Assembly (NCBI RefSeq): GCF_020829445.1 | Contig: NZ_JAIVFV010000036.1 | Span: 1-42,014, forward strand | Direction of reading: 5' to 3' | Origin: Nostoc sp. CHAB 5836 | Lineage (GTDB): Bacteria > Cyanobacteriota > Cyanobacteriia > Cyanobacteriales > Nostocaceae | Length of the DNA stretch: 42,014 nt | Shown here: in pieces, positions 7,238-15,287 of the stretch | Position numbering within the stretch: position 1 is the first letter of the stretch | Layout: each line of letters starts with the position of its first letter | Program-made: the position numbers and the translations under genes | Notes under the pieces: generated by a model | Seen by the model: only the letters and a program-made list of their open reading frames with translations | Told to the model about the DNA's origin: nothing | Databases searched by the model: none

Positions 7238-7839
7238 GCAAAACAGTAAAACTCAAGCTGGATGCACCCGTCACATACGCTGCTTTACAGTCCCTAACGA
7301 ACATCAGCCAAGAAACCATATTTCAAGCACTCGACGGCAACCAGACAGCCGCCGCAGAGGTGGCTGATTTCCGAATTAAACAAACTCAACGCGCCCAAAA
7401 TGCCAAGGCGGTATTCGGTAACTTAAACCAAGGGTTGCAGGCAACTGAAGCTGTTATGGCAGAAGAAACCCAGTTTCTCACCGCCGCTCTTACTAGCATC
7501 AACAAAATGGCTGATGGTTGGTCAAAGGTCAGAGTCAGCGATGCCCGTTTGGGCTATGGTCTACAGGAAAAAGTTATTGCATCTGATAACCAGCTAGCCC
7601 AAGAACAGTTTCGGCATGGACGGACACTTAACCTGCTTGGTGAATCGCACCGTGCAACGCTCAGAGTCATTGAGATTGATGCAAACAAGGCACAATCTCA
7701 AGTGTGGCAGCAGGTAAAGGACAAACAGCAAGGACTTTCACCCGCAGACCGAGCCAAAGAAACACTAAAAGACATCCACAGACATGGTTCTAACGCTATG
7801 CGAGGAGTGAAAGGTTTCTTTAGACGGTTGATTGACTAA
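7234..7839 (+). CDS. Unrecognised 201-residue helical protein
   Basis: I chose ATG 7234, which has GAGGAG at 7222-7227, rather than an in-frame start at 7216. The protein is almost wholly helical and rich in Ala, Gln and Lys (NAKAVFGNLNQGLQATEAVM, QSQVWQQVKDKQQG). It ends in a basic segment with RGVKGFFRRLID that could sit on a membrane surface or on DNA. No known domain is visible. It lies between small proteins and the membrane/ATPase pair, so a structural role in the same machine is possible. Confidence 0.6.
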   Translation: MSKTVKLKLDAPVTYAALQSLTNISQETIFQALDGNQTAAAEVADFRIKQTQRAQNAKAVFGNLNQGLQATEAVMAEETQFLTAALTSINKMADGWSKVRVSDARLGYGLQEKVIASDNQLAQEQFRHGRTLNLLGESHRATLRVIEIDANKAQSQVWQQVKDKQQGLSPADRAKETLKDIHRHGSNAMRGVKGFFRRLID

Positions 7840-7851
7840 CAAGTAAATTCC

Positions 7852-7972
7852 CAAGGGGGCACGGGGGCACGGGGGCAGAGGGGCGGACTCATTATAAGAT
7901 TGCTCCTCCGCTCCCTTCCTTGCCTGGACTCCTCCGCTCCTCCGCCCCCCTGCTCCTCCGCTCCTCTGCTGC
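7852..7972. repeat. Short tandem repeats (GGGGGCAC and CTCCTCCGCT)
   Basis: A gap of about 200 bases inside the operon is filled by low-complexity repeats: GGGGCACGGGGGCACG near 7857, then many copies of CTCCTCCGCTC between 7906 and 7970. This is typical mobile short-tandem-repeat sequence of cyanobacteria. No hairpin followed by a T tract is seen, so the operon may continue through. Confidence 0.75.
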
Positions 7973-8036
7973 CAAGGGCGAAGAGATATCTTAACCGAAT
8001 TCACCCCTGGGAATAACTCTTTACAAGGTTTGGCCA

Positions 8037-8603
8037 ATGCTAACCAAAAATCAGAAAACGCCTATTTATTTTGATGCTGAGATTGTTGACGATTCGCCTA
8101 CCTCCGTAGCTGGCGATGAATACGACAGTGAACAAGTCCAACAGGCGATCGCAGAAATTGACAGTTCTATCACTTTATTTCGTGGTATTGCCCAAGGTGC
8201 AGTTTTAGCAGGTTTTCAACTCACGTCAACGCAATCTCTGTATCTGGCTGGCAGTGTGGGACTGTTCCCCGCCGTTATTGCTGGCTTACCAGTGGGTGCT
8301 TCAGTAGCTGCTACCCTCTGCTACTTGCGCTTTGAAAATGGTCTGATTCCCAAAATTACCAACCGCCAAAAGTTGGCTATTGGTGTGACTCGCACCGCGA
8401 TGCTGGCTGCTAGTTCTTGGAAGCTAACCGGGGATGCCCAACAGATGGACTTTGTAGCCCGTGGCAGTTTCCAAGTATTTACTCAGCAGGTGAGAGAGTT
8501 TGAAGGTATTCAGCAACCCAGTCAAAATCATTTTGGCTTCTTGCTGGGCTTTTCCGTATGTGCAGCTATTACATTGTACTTATTTTTCCGTAAAAAGAGA
8601 TAA
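8037..8603 (+). CDS. Small integral membrane protein paired with the FtsK-like ATPase
   Basis: 188 residues from ATG 8037. The first 45 residues are acidic and soluble (EIVDDSPT, DEYDSEQVQQAIAEID). A hydrophobic hairpin covers about 54-96, and a final segment (about 165-184) is followed by the basic tail RKKR, giving about three membrane spans. Its stop overlaps the ATG of the ATPase (TAATG), so the two are probably made together and act together at the plasma membrane. I do not recognise the family. It could be the membrane partner of a coupling-type ATPase. Confidence 0.65.
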   Translation: MLTKNQKTPIYFDAEIVDDSPTSVAGDEYDSEQVQQAIAEIDSSITLFRGIAQGAVLAGFQLTSTQSLYLAGSVGLFPAVIAGLPVGASVAATLCYLRFENGLIPKITNRQKLAIGVTRTAMLAASSWKLTGDAQQMDFVARGSFQVFTQQVREFEGIQQPSQNHFGFLLGFSVCAAITLYLFFRKKR

Positions 8604-10504
8604 TGAAAGATGTTAAACTAACAGAACTGTGGGAGCGCTCCTACAGCCTGCCACCGCGTTTAGGCTTGGCTGTCAAACTGTCTGTGGCAAGTGCTTTAGT
8701 TTGTGCCATTGCTGCCCATATCGGCGACGGTATTGCTAAAAAAGACATCTGTTTCTACCCAAAATCAGCCAGAATCCACGATGCGCCCATACTCGCTGGT
8801 GAGGGCAATCCAGAAGAACTATTGCTGGGTAAAAAGTATTGTAGGTACGAACAGCGATCGCAAATCCCAGAACCATATTTGAAGGCTAATCAGTACCGCA
8901 CCAGCAACCCAAACTTTAATCCTTGGGCATTCCTCCAGCATGAAAGCTTGTACGTGTTCCGCGAACTCCCAGCCGACAACCCATTTAAGATTCATTTGGG
9001 TATTGCAGCGATCGCGTTCGGGGGGATAGGGTTATGGGCAACCAGTAAGGCACAGGATTATCTAGCACATATCAGACCTCATTACCGAGCTACCAAACAG
9101 TTTGAAGGTATTAGAGCATCAAAAAGTGTAAAACTTGGTGAGCAACTGTTAAACCTGTCTGGTAACGAACTGCTGAAATACTTGCGTGGCATCAAAATTG
9201 CAGAAGCCAGACAGCAGTTTATAGCCAGCATTACCCCACAACAGCAGACAGCCCTACTCATGGCTATGTCGGCTGATGATTATTACGAATTTGGTCACTT
9301 GTTAGATGGGGGGCAGAGCTTTGAGAAATTTGAGCCACAGCAACAGCCAGCCGGACAATTACCACATGGCACACCCGGAACTGTGCAAGAACAAGTACAA
9401 CAGTCAACATTTGCACCTCAACCAGTGTCAACAGGCGATTATCTTCACCCATCAGAGACTGAAGCACTAACAACATTGCAAACCATAGCCCGTTCTGATG
9501 GTTCTACTGCCTTAGTTGCTGCCCCAGGCTCAGGGAAATCCGTTACCCTTGATTACCTGATTCAAAGGATTCTGGATGATGACAACAGTGCTGATATTTG
9601 GGTAATCAGTGCGAAAAATGATAGCTTTTGCGGTTTACGGGACAAAGGTCGAGTAATTGTCTTTGATCAGGAGCAACCAGAATCAGCTAAACGCACAATT
9701 GAGCGCTTTTACGACTCCTACAAACAACGTAAGCAGTTACCTGAACATAAGCGGGAATCATTACCACCGCTAATTCTGATTTTGGATGATTGGTTAGTTA
9801 TCGCTGACCAACTCAGTAAAGCTTACTCCGACTGGAACTATGGAGGTAAATTACTAGATGTCTTACTGATTGGCAGAGAATTTAACACCAAATTTTTTGC
9901 TTCTCTTCAGTCTTTTAATTTGGCTGCATTGGGTATTGAAAAAATGGATTCTCAAACTCGTCTCTGCCTAAATTTACTGTTGTTAGGTAACAGGTACATC
10001 AAAAATGGTAGAGAACAAGAATCTTATGGGGTGCTGGAGTTGATTTTAAATAGAGGTGACATTATCCCTGGCAAGCAAGAAAGGGAAGAGATTAAATCTA
10101 GATACCTTCAGATCAAACCCATATCCTATAAAAATTTACGTCCCATATTGATTGCTTCTCTGGGTGGTTTTGTTGTGGCACTGATGCCTAAATTATCGAA
10201 ACAGTCTAATTTTATTGCTGATGAAAAAACTTATCTGGATAGAGTTTTCGACTTGGAATTTGATTTGAGTGAGAGCAGTCAACAATCAAAACACCAACAG
10301 CAATTAAGTGAAGTAGCCAACAAGGTTTTAGAATACTTCAAAAATGTAAAAAATAAAGTCCCAAAGACATTACGTGATTTAAAGAAAGCTGACAGACTCA
10401 CCAGTTACTCAGAACAAGAATTAATTGCTGGTTTAAAGGAATTAATTCAAACCGAGAAGCTCAACACTGGTGAAAACAATACTTATTTCTTACCTGATTG
10501 GTAA
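8603..10504 (+). CDS. Membrane-anchored FtsK/TraD-like ATPase
   Basis: 633 residues. Two hydrophobic segments lie at about 23-40 and 131-147, separated by a stretch with three Cys. The motor domain starts near 280: Walker A AAPGSGKS (306-313), Walker B PLILILDDW (about 389-397) and an arginine/serine-rich sensor region after it. The last 75 residues look like a winged helix (VLEYFKNVKNKVPKTLRDLKK, then YSEQELIAGLKELI). This layout resembles plasmid coupling proteins and DNA translocases, which move DNA through a membrane-bound hexamer or recognise it with the winged helix. Being at the end of an actin-type segregation operon, it may link segregation to the membrane or to transfer. No relaxase is present in the window, so conjugation is not shown. 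Confidence 0.75.
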   Translation: MKDVKLTELWERSYSLPPRLGLAVKLSVASALVCAIAAHIGDGIAKKDICFYPKSARIHDAPILAGEGNPEELLLGKKYCRYEQRSQIPEPYLKANQYRTSNPNFNPWAFLQHESLYVFRELPADNPFKIHLGIAAIAFGGIGLWATSKAQDYLAHIRPHYRATKQFEGIRASKSVKLGEQLLNLSGNELLKYLRGIKIAEARQQFIASITPQQQTALLMAMSADDYYEFGHLLDGGQSFEKFEPQQQPAGQLPHGTPGTVQEQVQQSTFAPQPVSTGDYLHPSETEALTTLQTIARSDGSTALVAAPGSGKSVTLDYLIQRILDDDNSADIWVISAKNDSFCGLRDKGRVIVFDQEQPESAKRTIERFYDSYKQRKQLPEHKRESLPPLILILDDWLVIADQLSKAYSDWNYGGKLLDVLLIGREFNTKFFASLQSFNLAALGIEKMDSQTRLCLNLLLLGNRYIKNGREQESYGVLELILNRGDIIPGKQEREEIKSRYLQIKPISYKNLRPILIASLGGFVVALMPKLSKQSNFIADEKTYLDRVFDLEFDLSESSQQSKHQQQLSEVANKVLEYFKNVKNKVPKTLRDLKKADRLTSYSEQELIAGLKELIQTEKLNTGENNTYFLPDW

Positions 10505-10771
10505 ACTATCTGCCGTAGTGCCATAAATTTTAGAGACTGCACCCAAGTGGTTTATTGTTCTTGTACGGCACACGCTAAAATCACGGCAAGCCTCATGCTA
10601 AAAGCATCTTAGCCTACGGCATAGTTACGGCACATTGGAAACTTACGGCAGATATTCAGCATTAATTAGTTTTAGATAAAAACTCATATTCATACATATT
10701 TTTCTCTGTGGCTATTACTATATTTAATCACTAACAATGCTCAATTAACTTCATGAAATGAGGCATGAAAT
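10505..10771. repeat. Cluster of TACGGCA repeats, candidate iterons
   Basis: Seen: TACGGCA at 10564, 10615, 10626 and 10644, CACGGCA at 10582 and the inverse TGCCGTA at 10511. The hairpin ATGCT-aaa-AGCAT (10595-10607) lies among them. A stretch of about 90 bases that is very AT-rich follows (10660-10750). Short direct repeats beside an AT-rich region are typical of plasmid origins or of partition/operator sites. No protein known to bind this motif can be named. Confidence 0.55.
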
Positions 10772-11662
10772 ATGACAGGTTTTATCAAATTCCGCCAAAA
10801 TAACTTTTCTGCAATTGAAAGCCTAGCTCAAAATTTAAAATCCACACTTCAAGAACTAGCAAGACTGGAAAAAGATAACAAATATTTATTTGTACAAGCT
10901 GAAGCGACAATGGTTTACAGTCTTGTCAAAAATGCTGCTAGCTCAATCAATCATTTAGTCCGGATAAATTTAGATAATGAAAAAGCTATTGCAGTAATAA
11001 AAACTGTAGCTAATTATCTACATACTGCCTATATTATAGTCTGCAAATATACTGGTTATATTGCACACAAACTAGAACAGCTATTGCATGAAGCATTTAA
11101 TCTGTTACCTTCAGGTATGACATTACAGCCTGAACTTTTTGCACCCAATGAAATCAATCCTGTTAGAGAAAACAAAACTCCCATTCTTGATGTTATTGCC
11201 AAATGGTTCAAAGATAATGCTCAACGCTGGGCTTTTCAACAGCAACAAAAGTTAGATAAACAGTATTTCGATTACATCAACAACGGTAAACAAAAGCCTC
11301 CGGTTGCAGTGCAGCTATGTCTTGATTTAGAAAGTGTTACTCCTGCCCCGCCTGTTGATTCACCTGAAGTTATTGCTCAAAAACTCGCTGCTTATGGTTA
11401 TGTGGAATTGGAAGTCGAGAGTGAAACTACACTCGAAATCTCTTGGAGTAGAGGAGATCGCCTAAAAAGCGGTGGGTGTTCTGGGACGATCGCCGACGTT
11501 AAGGGTAATAAAGCCAAAATAGATTGGGACAACGGATATTCAGAAGTCTATAGCTTCGAGCAAATACAACGTTACGGCTATAAAAAGCTAGAATCGCCCC
11601 GAATTATGAGTTTGACTATCGAAAATATCAAAAATTTAACTCTACAACATTTGAGCAGGTAA
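10772..11662 (+). CDS. Unrecognised 296-residue protein with SH3/KOW-like C-terminus
   Basis: Starts at ATG 10772, shortly after a purine-rich TGAGG. Residues about 1-115 are helical (QNLKSTLQELARLEKDNKYL, then a run through SLVKNAASSINHLV). The middle includes an aromatic helix WFKDNAQRWAFQQQQKLDKQ. Residues about 225-275 form a small beta barrel candidate: RGDRLKSGGCSGTIADVKGN then KAKIDWDNGYSEVYSFEQI, which resembles KOW or SH3-like modules. Such modules bind nucleic acid or protein. The gene stands alone after the TACGGCA cluster. I cannot assign a function; a DNA-binding plasmid protein is plausible. Confidence 0.6.
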   Translation: MTGFIKFRQNNFSAIESLAQNLKSTLQELARLEKDNKYLFVQAEATMVYSLVKNAASSINHLVRINLDNEKAIAVIKTVANYLHTAYIIVCKYTGYIAHKLEQLLHEAFNLLPSGMTLQPELFAPNEINPVRENKTPILDVIAKWFKDNAQRWAFQQQQKLDKQYFDYINNGKQKPPVAVQLCLDLESVTPAPPVDSPEVIAQKLAAYGYVELEVESETTLEISWSRGDRLKSGGCSGTIADVKGNKAKIDWDNGYSEVYSFEQIQRYGYKKLESPRIMSLTIENIKNLTLQHLSR

Positions 11663-11717
11663 TGTCTATCTCCTCTCATAACTTTATTTTAGAAGCTCTT
11701 TTCTATGCAGCTTCATA

Positions 11718-12539
11718 TTAAATTGGTATTAATTGTTGCCCAAACTCAGAAATTGAGCCTGTAATACTAGCCTGTCTCAACAACTGCTTGAGCCTGTCAA
11801 GCTCATAAATTTTTTTCAGTTGCTCAATCAATTCAGGGGGAACGTTATTAAATCGAGCTTCTAGAACTTCAGCTATAGACTCCTGTAGAGTCTGCGCTCT
11901 GCCTATGCGTTCTATGCTTGTCATGTATGTCATTTGTTGTTCAGCCTCAAAACGATCCAATTCGGCTTTAAAATTTAAGTCTAACTCCGGTGGTAGAGTC
12001 ATTAATCGATCTAGCAACCGGAATAGTTGAAGGATTTTGTCCCTACTATAGCCTACCTCATACATTCGTTTAATCAGGCTCAACTTCCACTGCAAACGAA
12101 GAGTTAAATCTTGAGTTGTCGCTTGTGTCCGCAGGTGCGCCATCACCAGTACAGCAAAAGGACTATCACTTTGTTCTAATTCTGACCAACGAGATTCATA
12201 GTCCAGTAGCTTGACAATGGGAAACTGAAGACTCAAACGACATCCCCAACGTCCATAACTATATTCTTGCGGTCGCCAATTGGCTTGATTATCCCCCAGA
12301 ATTGCCAAGCTAACAACTTCCTGGTTATAACGGTCAAAAATTCTGTAATGGTACGAAAACATCCGTTTAGTGAAGTTGGTATCTACTTGACTTTGAATTT
12401 CCAGATGAATCAGCAACCAAGTTTCCTTTCCATCTTTTAGCCAAACTTTGATTAGCTTATCGACAAATTGCTTACCAACTTCAGATTCTCTCATTAACTG
12501 CTGAAGTTCTTGGTCAAGAAAATCATAGCCTCGCGTCCA
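11718..12539 (-). pseudogene. 5'-truncated Rpn-family PD-(D/E)XK nuclease
   Basis: The longest frame with ATG starts at 12494 (258 residues), but recognisable family sequence continues upstream as WTRGYDFLDQELQQL to 12539. Beyond that a TGA blocks the frame and the N-terminal part normally found before it is missing. Seen: the nuclease core motif LLIHLEIQSQ (the E-x-Q part), the family signature RMFSYHYRIFDRYNQEVVSL, FPIVKLLDYE, and a C-terminal DUF4351-like helical region. Rpn proteins are recombination-promoting nucleases, frequent and often decayed in cyanobacteria. The first acidic residues of the active site would lie in the lost part, so activity is doubtful. The break falls exactly at the edge of an inverted repeat that flanks the parA operon. 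Confidence 0.8.
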
Positions 12540-12582
12540 ACTCTGTAAGTTCGTAGATTTTCACTTAAAAACTTACAGAGTT
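12539..12582. promoter_or_regulatory. Inverted repeat upstream of parA, candidate operator/centromere
   Basis: AACTCTGTAAGTT (12539-12551) and AACTTACAGAGTT (12570-12582) form a perfect 13-bp dyad with an 18-base spacer. Related strings GTTACGAAC and AGTTACAAAG follow up to the parA start. The same 13-mer dyad recurs after the operon at 13919-13955. In type Ib partition systems ribbon-helix-helix proteins bind repeats upstream of parA both to repress the operon and to act as centromere. Confidence 0.65.
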
Positions 12583-12619
12583 ACGAACAAACAAAGTTAC
12601 AAAGCTACGGAGTTAGGAT

Positions 12620-13249
12620 GTGCATATTATTGCTGTTGTGAACGGAAAGGGGGGGTCAGCTAAGACGACAACTAGCGTCAATTTAGCAGCCATCCTTGCT
12701 GAGAAATCAAAAGTATTGTTGGTGGATGCAGATCCTCAAGGTTCTGCTACTTGGTGGGCAGAGCGCAATGAGCGAGATTTTGAATTATCTAAGGAAACAG
12801 ATACGAATGAGTTGTTAAAACTTAAAAAAGTAAAAGGGTTTGATTTTATTATTGTGGACACTCCTCCGGCACTCCACTTTGAGGCACTGAAAATTACTAT
12901 CGATGCGGCTGATTTTGTTTTGCTGCCATCTCCCCCAGCTCCAATGGATCTTCAGGCACTGATTGAAACTGTACAGGCTACAATCATGCCAGCAAATGTT
13001 AAGTTTCGAGTTTTATTAACTCGTGTTGATCCTCGTAGTTTGGGTAAGGCACTTGATGCTCAACAAGCACTCATGCAAGGAGGTATTCCTGCATTTAACG
13101 GTTTTGTCAGGGCTTATGCTGTTCATGAACAAGCGGCTCTTGATGGCATACCAATTACTCAAGTTCGCGGAAAAATAGCTCGTGAAGCTGAAGGGGATTA
13201 TCGGCGTATTGCTGATGAGCTTTTGAGAGAGGTAAATACTCATGGCTAA
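12620..13249 (+). CDS. parA: ParA-type partition ATPase
   Basis: 209 residues, the short (type Ib) ParA size without an N-terminal helix-turn-helix. GTG 12620 is chosen because AGGA lies just upstream and the Walker A motif must start close to the N-terminus. Seen: deviant Walker A KGGSAKTTT (about 10-18), VDADPQGSATWW (about 35-46) and Walker B-like FIIVDTPP (about 76-83). ParA ATPases position plasmid copies over the nucleoid in concert with a centromere-binding protein. The stop overlaps the next start by eight bases, so the two are translated together. It is probably autoregulated through the repeats upstream. Confidence 0.9.
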   Translation: MHIIAVVNGKGGSAKTTTSVNLAAILAEKSKVLLVDADPQGSATWWAERNERDFELSKETDTNELLKLKKVKGFDFIIVDTPPALHFEALKITIDAADFVLLPSPPAPMDLQALIETVQATIMPANVKFRVLLTRVDPRSLGKALDAQQALMQGGIPAFNGFVRAYAVHEQAALDGIPITQVRGKIAREAEGDYRRIADELLREVNTHG

Positions 13250-13928
13250 AGCACGTCGTCGTTTATCTGATCTTGTCCACGAAGAAACGCAAAAAATCAG
13301 AGAACCAAACTTACAGACTTGGGAAGTTCCAAAGTCTGTAGGTTTATCAGAAAATCCCAGTGAAGCAGAAGTTCAAGTTGCAGACTTACAGACTTTGGAA
13401 GCTACAAACTCTGTAACGTTATCTGAATCCGAACCTTTAAGCAAAACAGAACAACAGGCTGACAATGTTACAGACTTACAGACTTTGGAAGCTACAAACT
13501 CTGAAAGTTTACTAGAAACTCCGAGTGAAGTAGAAGACAAAGTTACAGAACAACAGGCTTACAATGTTACAGACTTACAGACTAATAAATATTCAGAGTC
13601 TGTTTCTTCTACGCAAATTGCTATTGAGCGGGAGGGTGAAGAAGTCAACAAAACTACAAAGTTACAAGATTTGCAAGATACAGACTTACAGAGTACCGAA
13701 CTTCCTAAGTACTTAAAATTGGAGCGCAAGGAAGCACGATTGAGACAGGATCAGATTGACGCACTTACCGATCTCACCCGGAAATTAAACAGAACAAAAC
13801 AAGTTAAAGGTGGTGAGAGACTTACAGACAATACTTTGATCCGTGTTGCAATAGATTTACTGCTGAGTAAAGCTTCGGAGCTTCAAGGTACTACAGAAGA
13901 TGAGTTACGAAGCTCATTAACTCTGTAA
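13242..13928 (+). CDS. Ribbon-helix-helix centromere-binding partner of ParA
   Basis: 228 residues. The first 150 are low-complexity and repetitive (DLQTLEATNS occurs three times with variants, rich in Thr, Glu, Ser and Val) and look disordered. The last 70 form a ribbon-helix-helix type domain (ARLRQDQIDALTDLTRKLNR, then ERLTDNTLIRVAIDLLLSKA). Its position after a short ParA fits a type Ib ParB/ParG-like protein that binds the centromere and stimulates ParA. Odd: the DNA coding for the repeats carries the motif ACTTACAGACT again and again, the same core as the dyads flanking the operon. So the coding sequence may itself contain binding sites. A KfrA-like or unrelated DNA-binding protein is less likely. 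Confidence 0.75.
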   Translation: MAKARRRLSDLVHEETQKIREPNLQTWEVPKSVGLSENPSEAEVQVADLQTLEATNSVTLSESEPLSKTEQQADNVTDLQTLEATNSESLLETPSEVEDKVTEQQAYNVTDLQTNKYSESVSSTQIAIEREGEEVNKTTKLQDLQDTDLQSTELPKYLKLERKEARLRQDQIDALTDLTRKLNRTKQVKGGERLTDNTLIRVAIDLLLSKASELQGTTEDELRSSLTL

Positions 13929-13955
13929 GTTTCAAACTACGAAACTTACAGAGTT
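13919..13955. promoter_or_regulatory. 15-bp inverted repeat closing the partition operon
   Basis: AACTCTGTAAGTTTC (13919-13933) and GAAACTTACAGAGTT (13941-13955) are perfect arms around a seven-base loop; the stop codon of the partner gene lies in the left arm. No T tract follows, so termination is doubtful. The first 13 bases of the arm equal the dyad upstream of parA, which favours a protein-binding (centromere) site. Confidence 0.7.
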
Positions 13956-14084
13956 GATTATTAATTTGTCTTGCCTGATGTGTGATCATCGCTGTCGATT
14001 CTCACTCCATTTGATCAGTTTGATTTCGACAAATAAAGGTTATGTCGATCTAGGGGGGATGACTTGGGGGTGGGGGTTTGGAGA

Positions 14085-14440
14085 TTAAAGTCCTAATTTT
14101 TCTAGAATGACTTTTTCATCTTTGAAGCCTACTAGCACAGATGTTCCATCCTTGACGAAAAGCGGACGTTTGAGGAGCATTGCATCTTTAGCGAATGCCT
14201 CGATCGACTGTTCGTCACTCCAAATCTTCTTTTCTTCACCCCTTCATCTCGGTAGGATTGGCCAGAGGTATTCCGCATGGGAGCAGAACCTAAAGATTTC
14301 ACCCAGTTTTGGATCTGGTCACGGGTGGGCGGAGTTTCCTTGGTGTTGATGAATTCATAGTCAATGCTGTGGTTTTGCAGCCAGTTAAAAGCTTTTTTAC
14401 AAGTGCCGCAGTTGGGAATGCCGTAGACTTGAAGGGACAT
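14085..14440 (-). pseudogene. ArsC/Spx-like protein gene with a one-base frameshift
   Basis: The frame from ATG 14440 begins like ArsC/Spx/YffB proteins: VYGIPNCGTCKKAFNWL with a CxxC pair, then NTSGQSYR. It then leaves the family sequence near 14240. From there another frame restores it: KKIWSDEQSIEAFAKDAM, LLKRPLFVKDGTSVLVGF and so on, to a stop at 14085. The whole stretch is 356 bases, one short of the 357 needed for the usual length of about 118 residues. The missing base lies close to a C4 run (14239-14242). These are thioredoxin-fold proteins related to arsenate reductase, function usually unknown. Either a recent pseudogene or a sequencing error. Confidence 0.85.
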
Positions 14441-14522
14441 AAAAAGTTAATCAACAATTTCCATGACATCTATATATATACACATTGTTAGTGTAAGTTC
14501 TTGCGATCGCCTACGGTGGGCT

Positions 14523-15188
14523 TCACTTGATCGGGTAGTATAATCCATCGTCACCAAAACGCCAACCACGAGAAGCGGGGTCTCTATGGCGGCTCCATGA
14601 CTCAAACTCGGATGGACTTTTGCTTTCTCTCTCTCTGGAAAGGCTTAATTCATCAACACCCAATCTTCGAGCTAGATTTTCCCCAGTCAAAGACTGAATT
14701 TCTACTGATCTACCATGAAACTGATGAGATGATGAAAATTGCCTTCTGCCTGTATTTCCCTGGTGTCGAAGCTGCCCTAGTGCATTGTTAAGTTGGGCAA
14801 GGTTCTTGGCGACGGTTTCTAACTTTTCTTCCAAGTTACTTAGCTGTTGTGCTTGTTGTTGCGTGGATGTTGATTCTATACTTTGTTCTATACTCTGGGT
14901 GAGATGCCCCAAAACAGTTTCTATTTGCTGTAAGCGGTTCTCTATACTGCTTTCTATACTCGAAGTATTGTTTACTTGATTTGCTTCCAGTGCCGAGAGT
15001 CGGTTAATGATCTGATGTAGAACATCTTCTATACCGTTTTCAACAACTTCCGTCTCTCCTAGTATATGATGCAGACCCTGCGTTACCAACTCCGTTGCTG
15101 ATATCTTGCGTTTTTTTGCTTCGGCTCTGAGTAATTCAACTAAAGGCTTGGGAAGTTTAAAATTTACTGATTCCCGTTCTATAGCCAT
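14523..15188 (-). CDS. Ribbon-helix-helix protein with coiled coil
   Basis: 221 residues from ATG 15188. An N-terminal ribbon-helix-helix candidate covers about 6-44 (ESVNFKLPKPLVELLRAEAK, then ISATELVTQGLHHIL). Residues about 55-145 are a long coiled coil with repeated units such as SIESSIENRLQQIE and LEEKLETVAKNLAQLNNALG. The C-terminus (about 165-221) is a separate module that has LTGENLARRLGV, resembling a helix-turn-helix, and ends WRFGDDGLYYPIK. This architecture occurs in plasmid- and phage-borne regulators of cyanobacteria. It could regulate neighbouring genes or help plasmid stability. A perfect 14-bp dyad about 70 bases upstream of its start is a possible binding site. Confidence 0.75.
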   Translation of the reverse strand: MAIERESVNFKLPKPLVELLRAEAKKRKISATELVTQGLHHILGETEVVENGIEDVLHQIINRLSALEANQVNNTSSIESSIENRLQQIETVLGHLTQSIEQSIESTSTQQQAQQLSNLEEKLETVAKNLAQLNNALGQLRHQGNTGRRQFSSSHQFHGRSVEIQSLTGENLARRLGVDELSLSRERESKSPSEFESWSRHRDPASRGWRFGDDGLYYPIK

Positions 15189-15256
15189 TCAAACACCCAC
15201 ACTTCAGCAAGACCCATCTTTAGCTAGCTTACTGCGTACTGAAGAACAACTCAAAA

Positions 15257-15287
15257 AGTATTTTTACTTAAAATAAGTAAAAATACT
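15257..15287 (-). terminator. 14-bp AT-rich hairpin between the giant gene and the regulator gene
   Basis: AGTATTTTTACTTA (15257-15270), AAA, then the exact reverse complement (15274-15287). On the minus strand the hairpin runs into TTTTT, so it can act as terminator for the giant gene, whose stop lies about 180 bases upstream. The stem is AT-rich and so weak for termination. Its place upstream of a ribbon-helix-helix gene also allows an operator role. Confidence 0.5.

Noticed and set aside
10505..10771. Terminator for the FtsK-like gene
   Set aside because: The hairpin at 10595-10607 has a five-base stem and no T tract.
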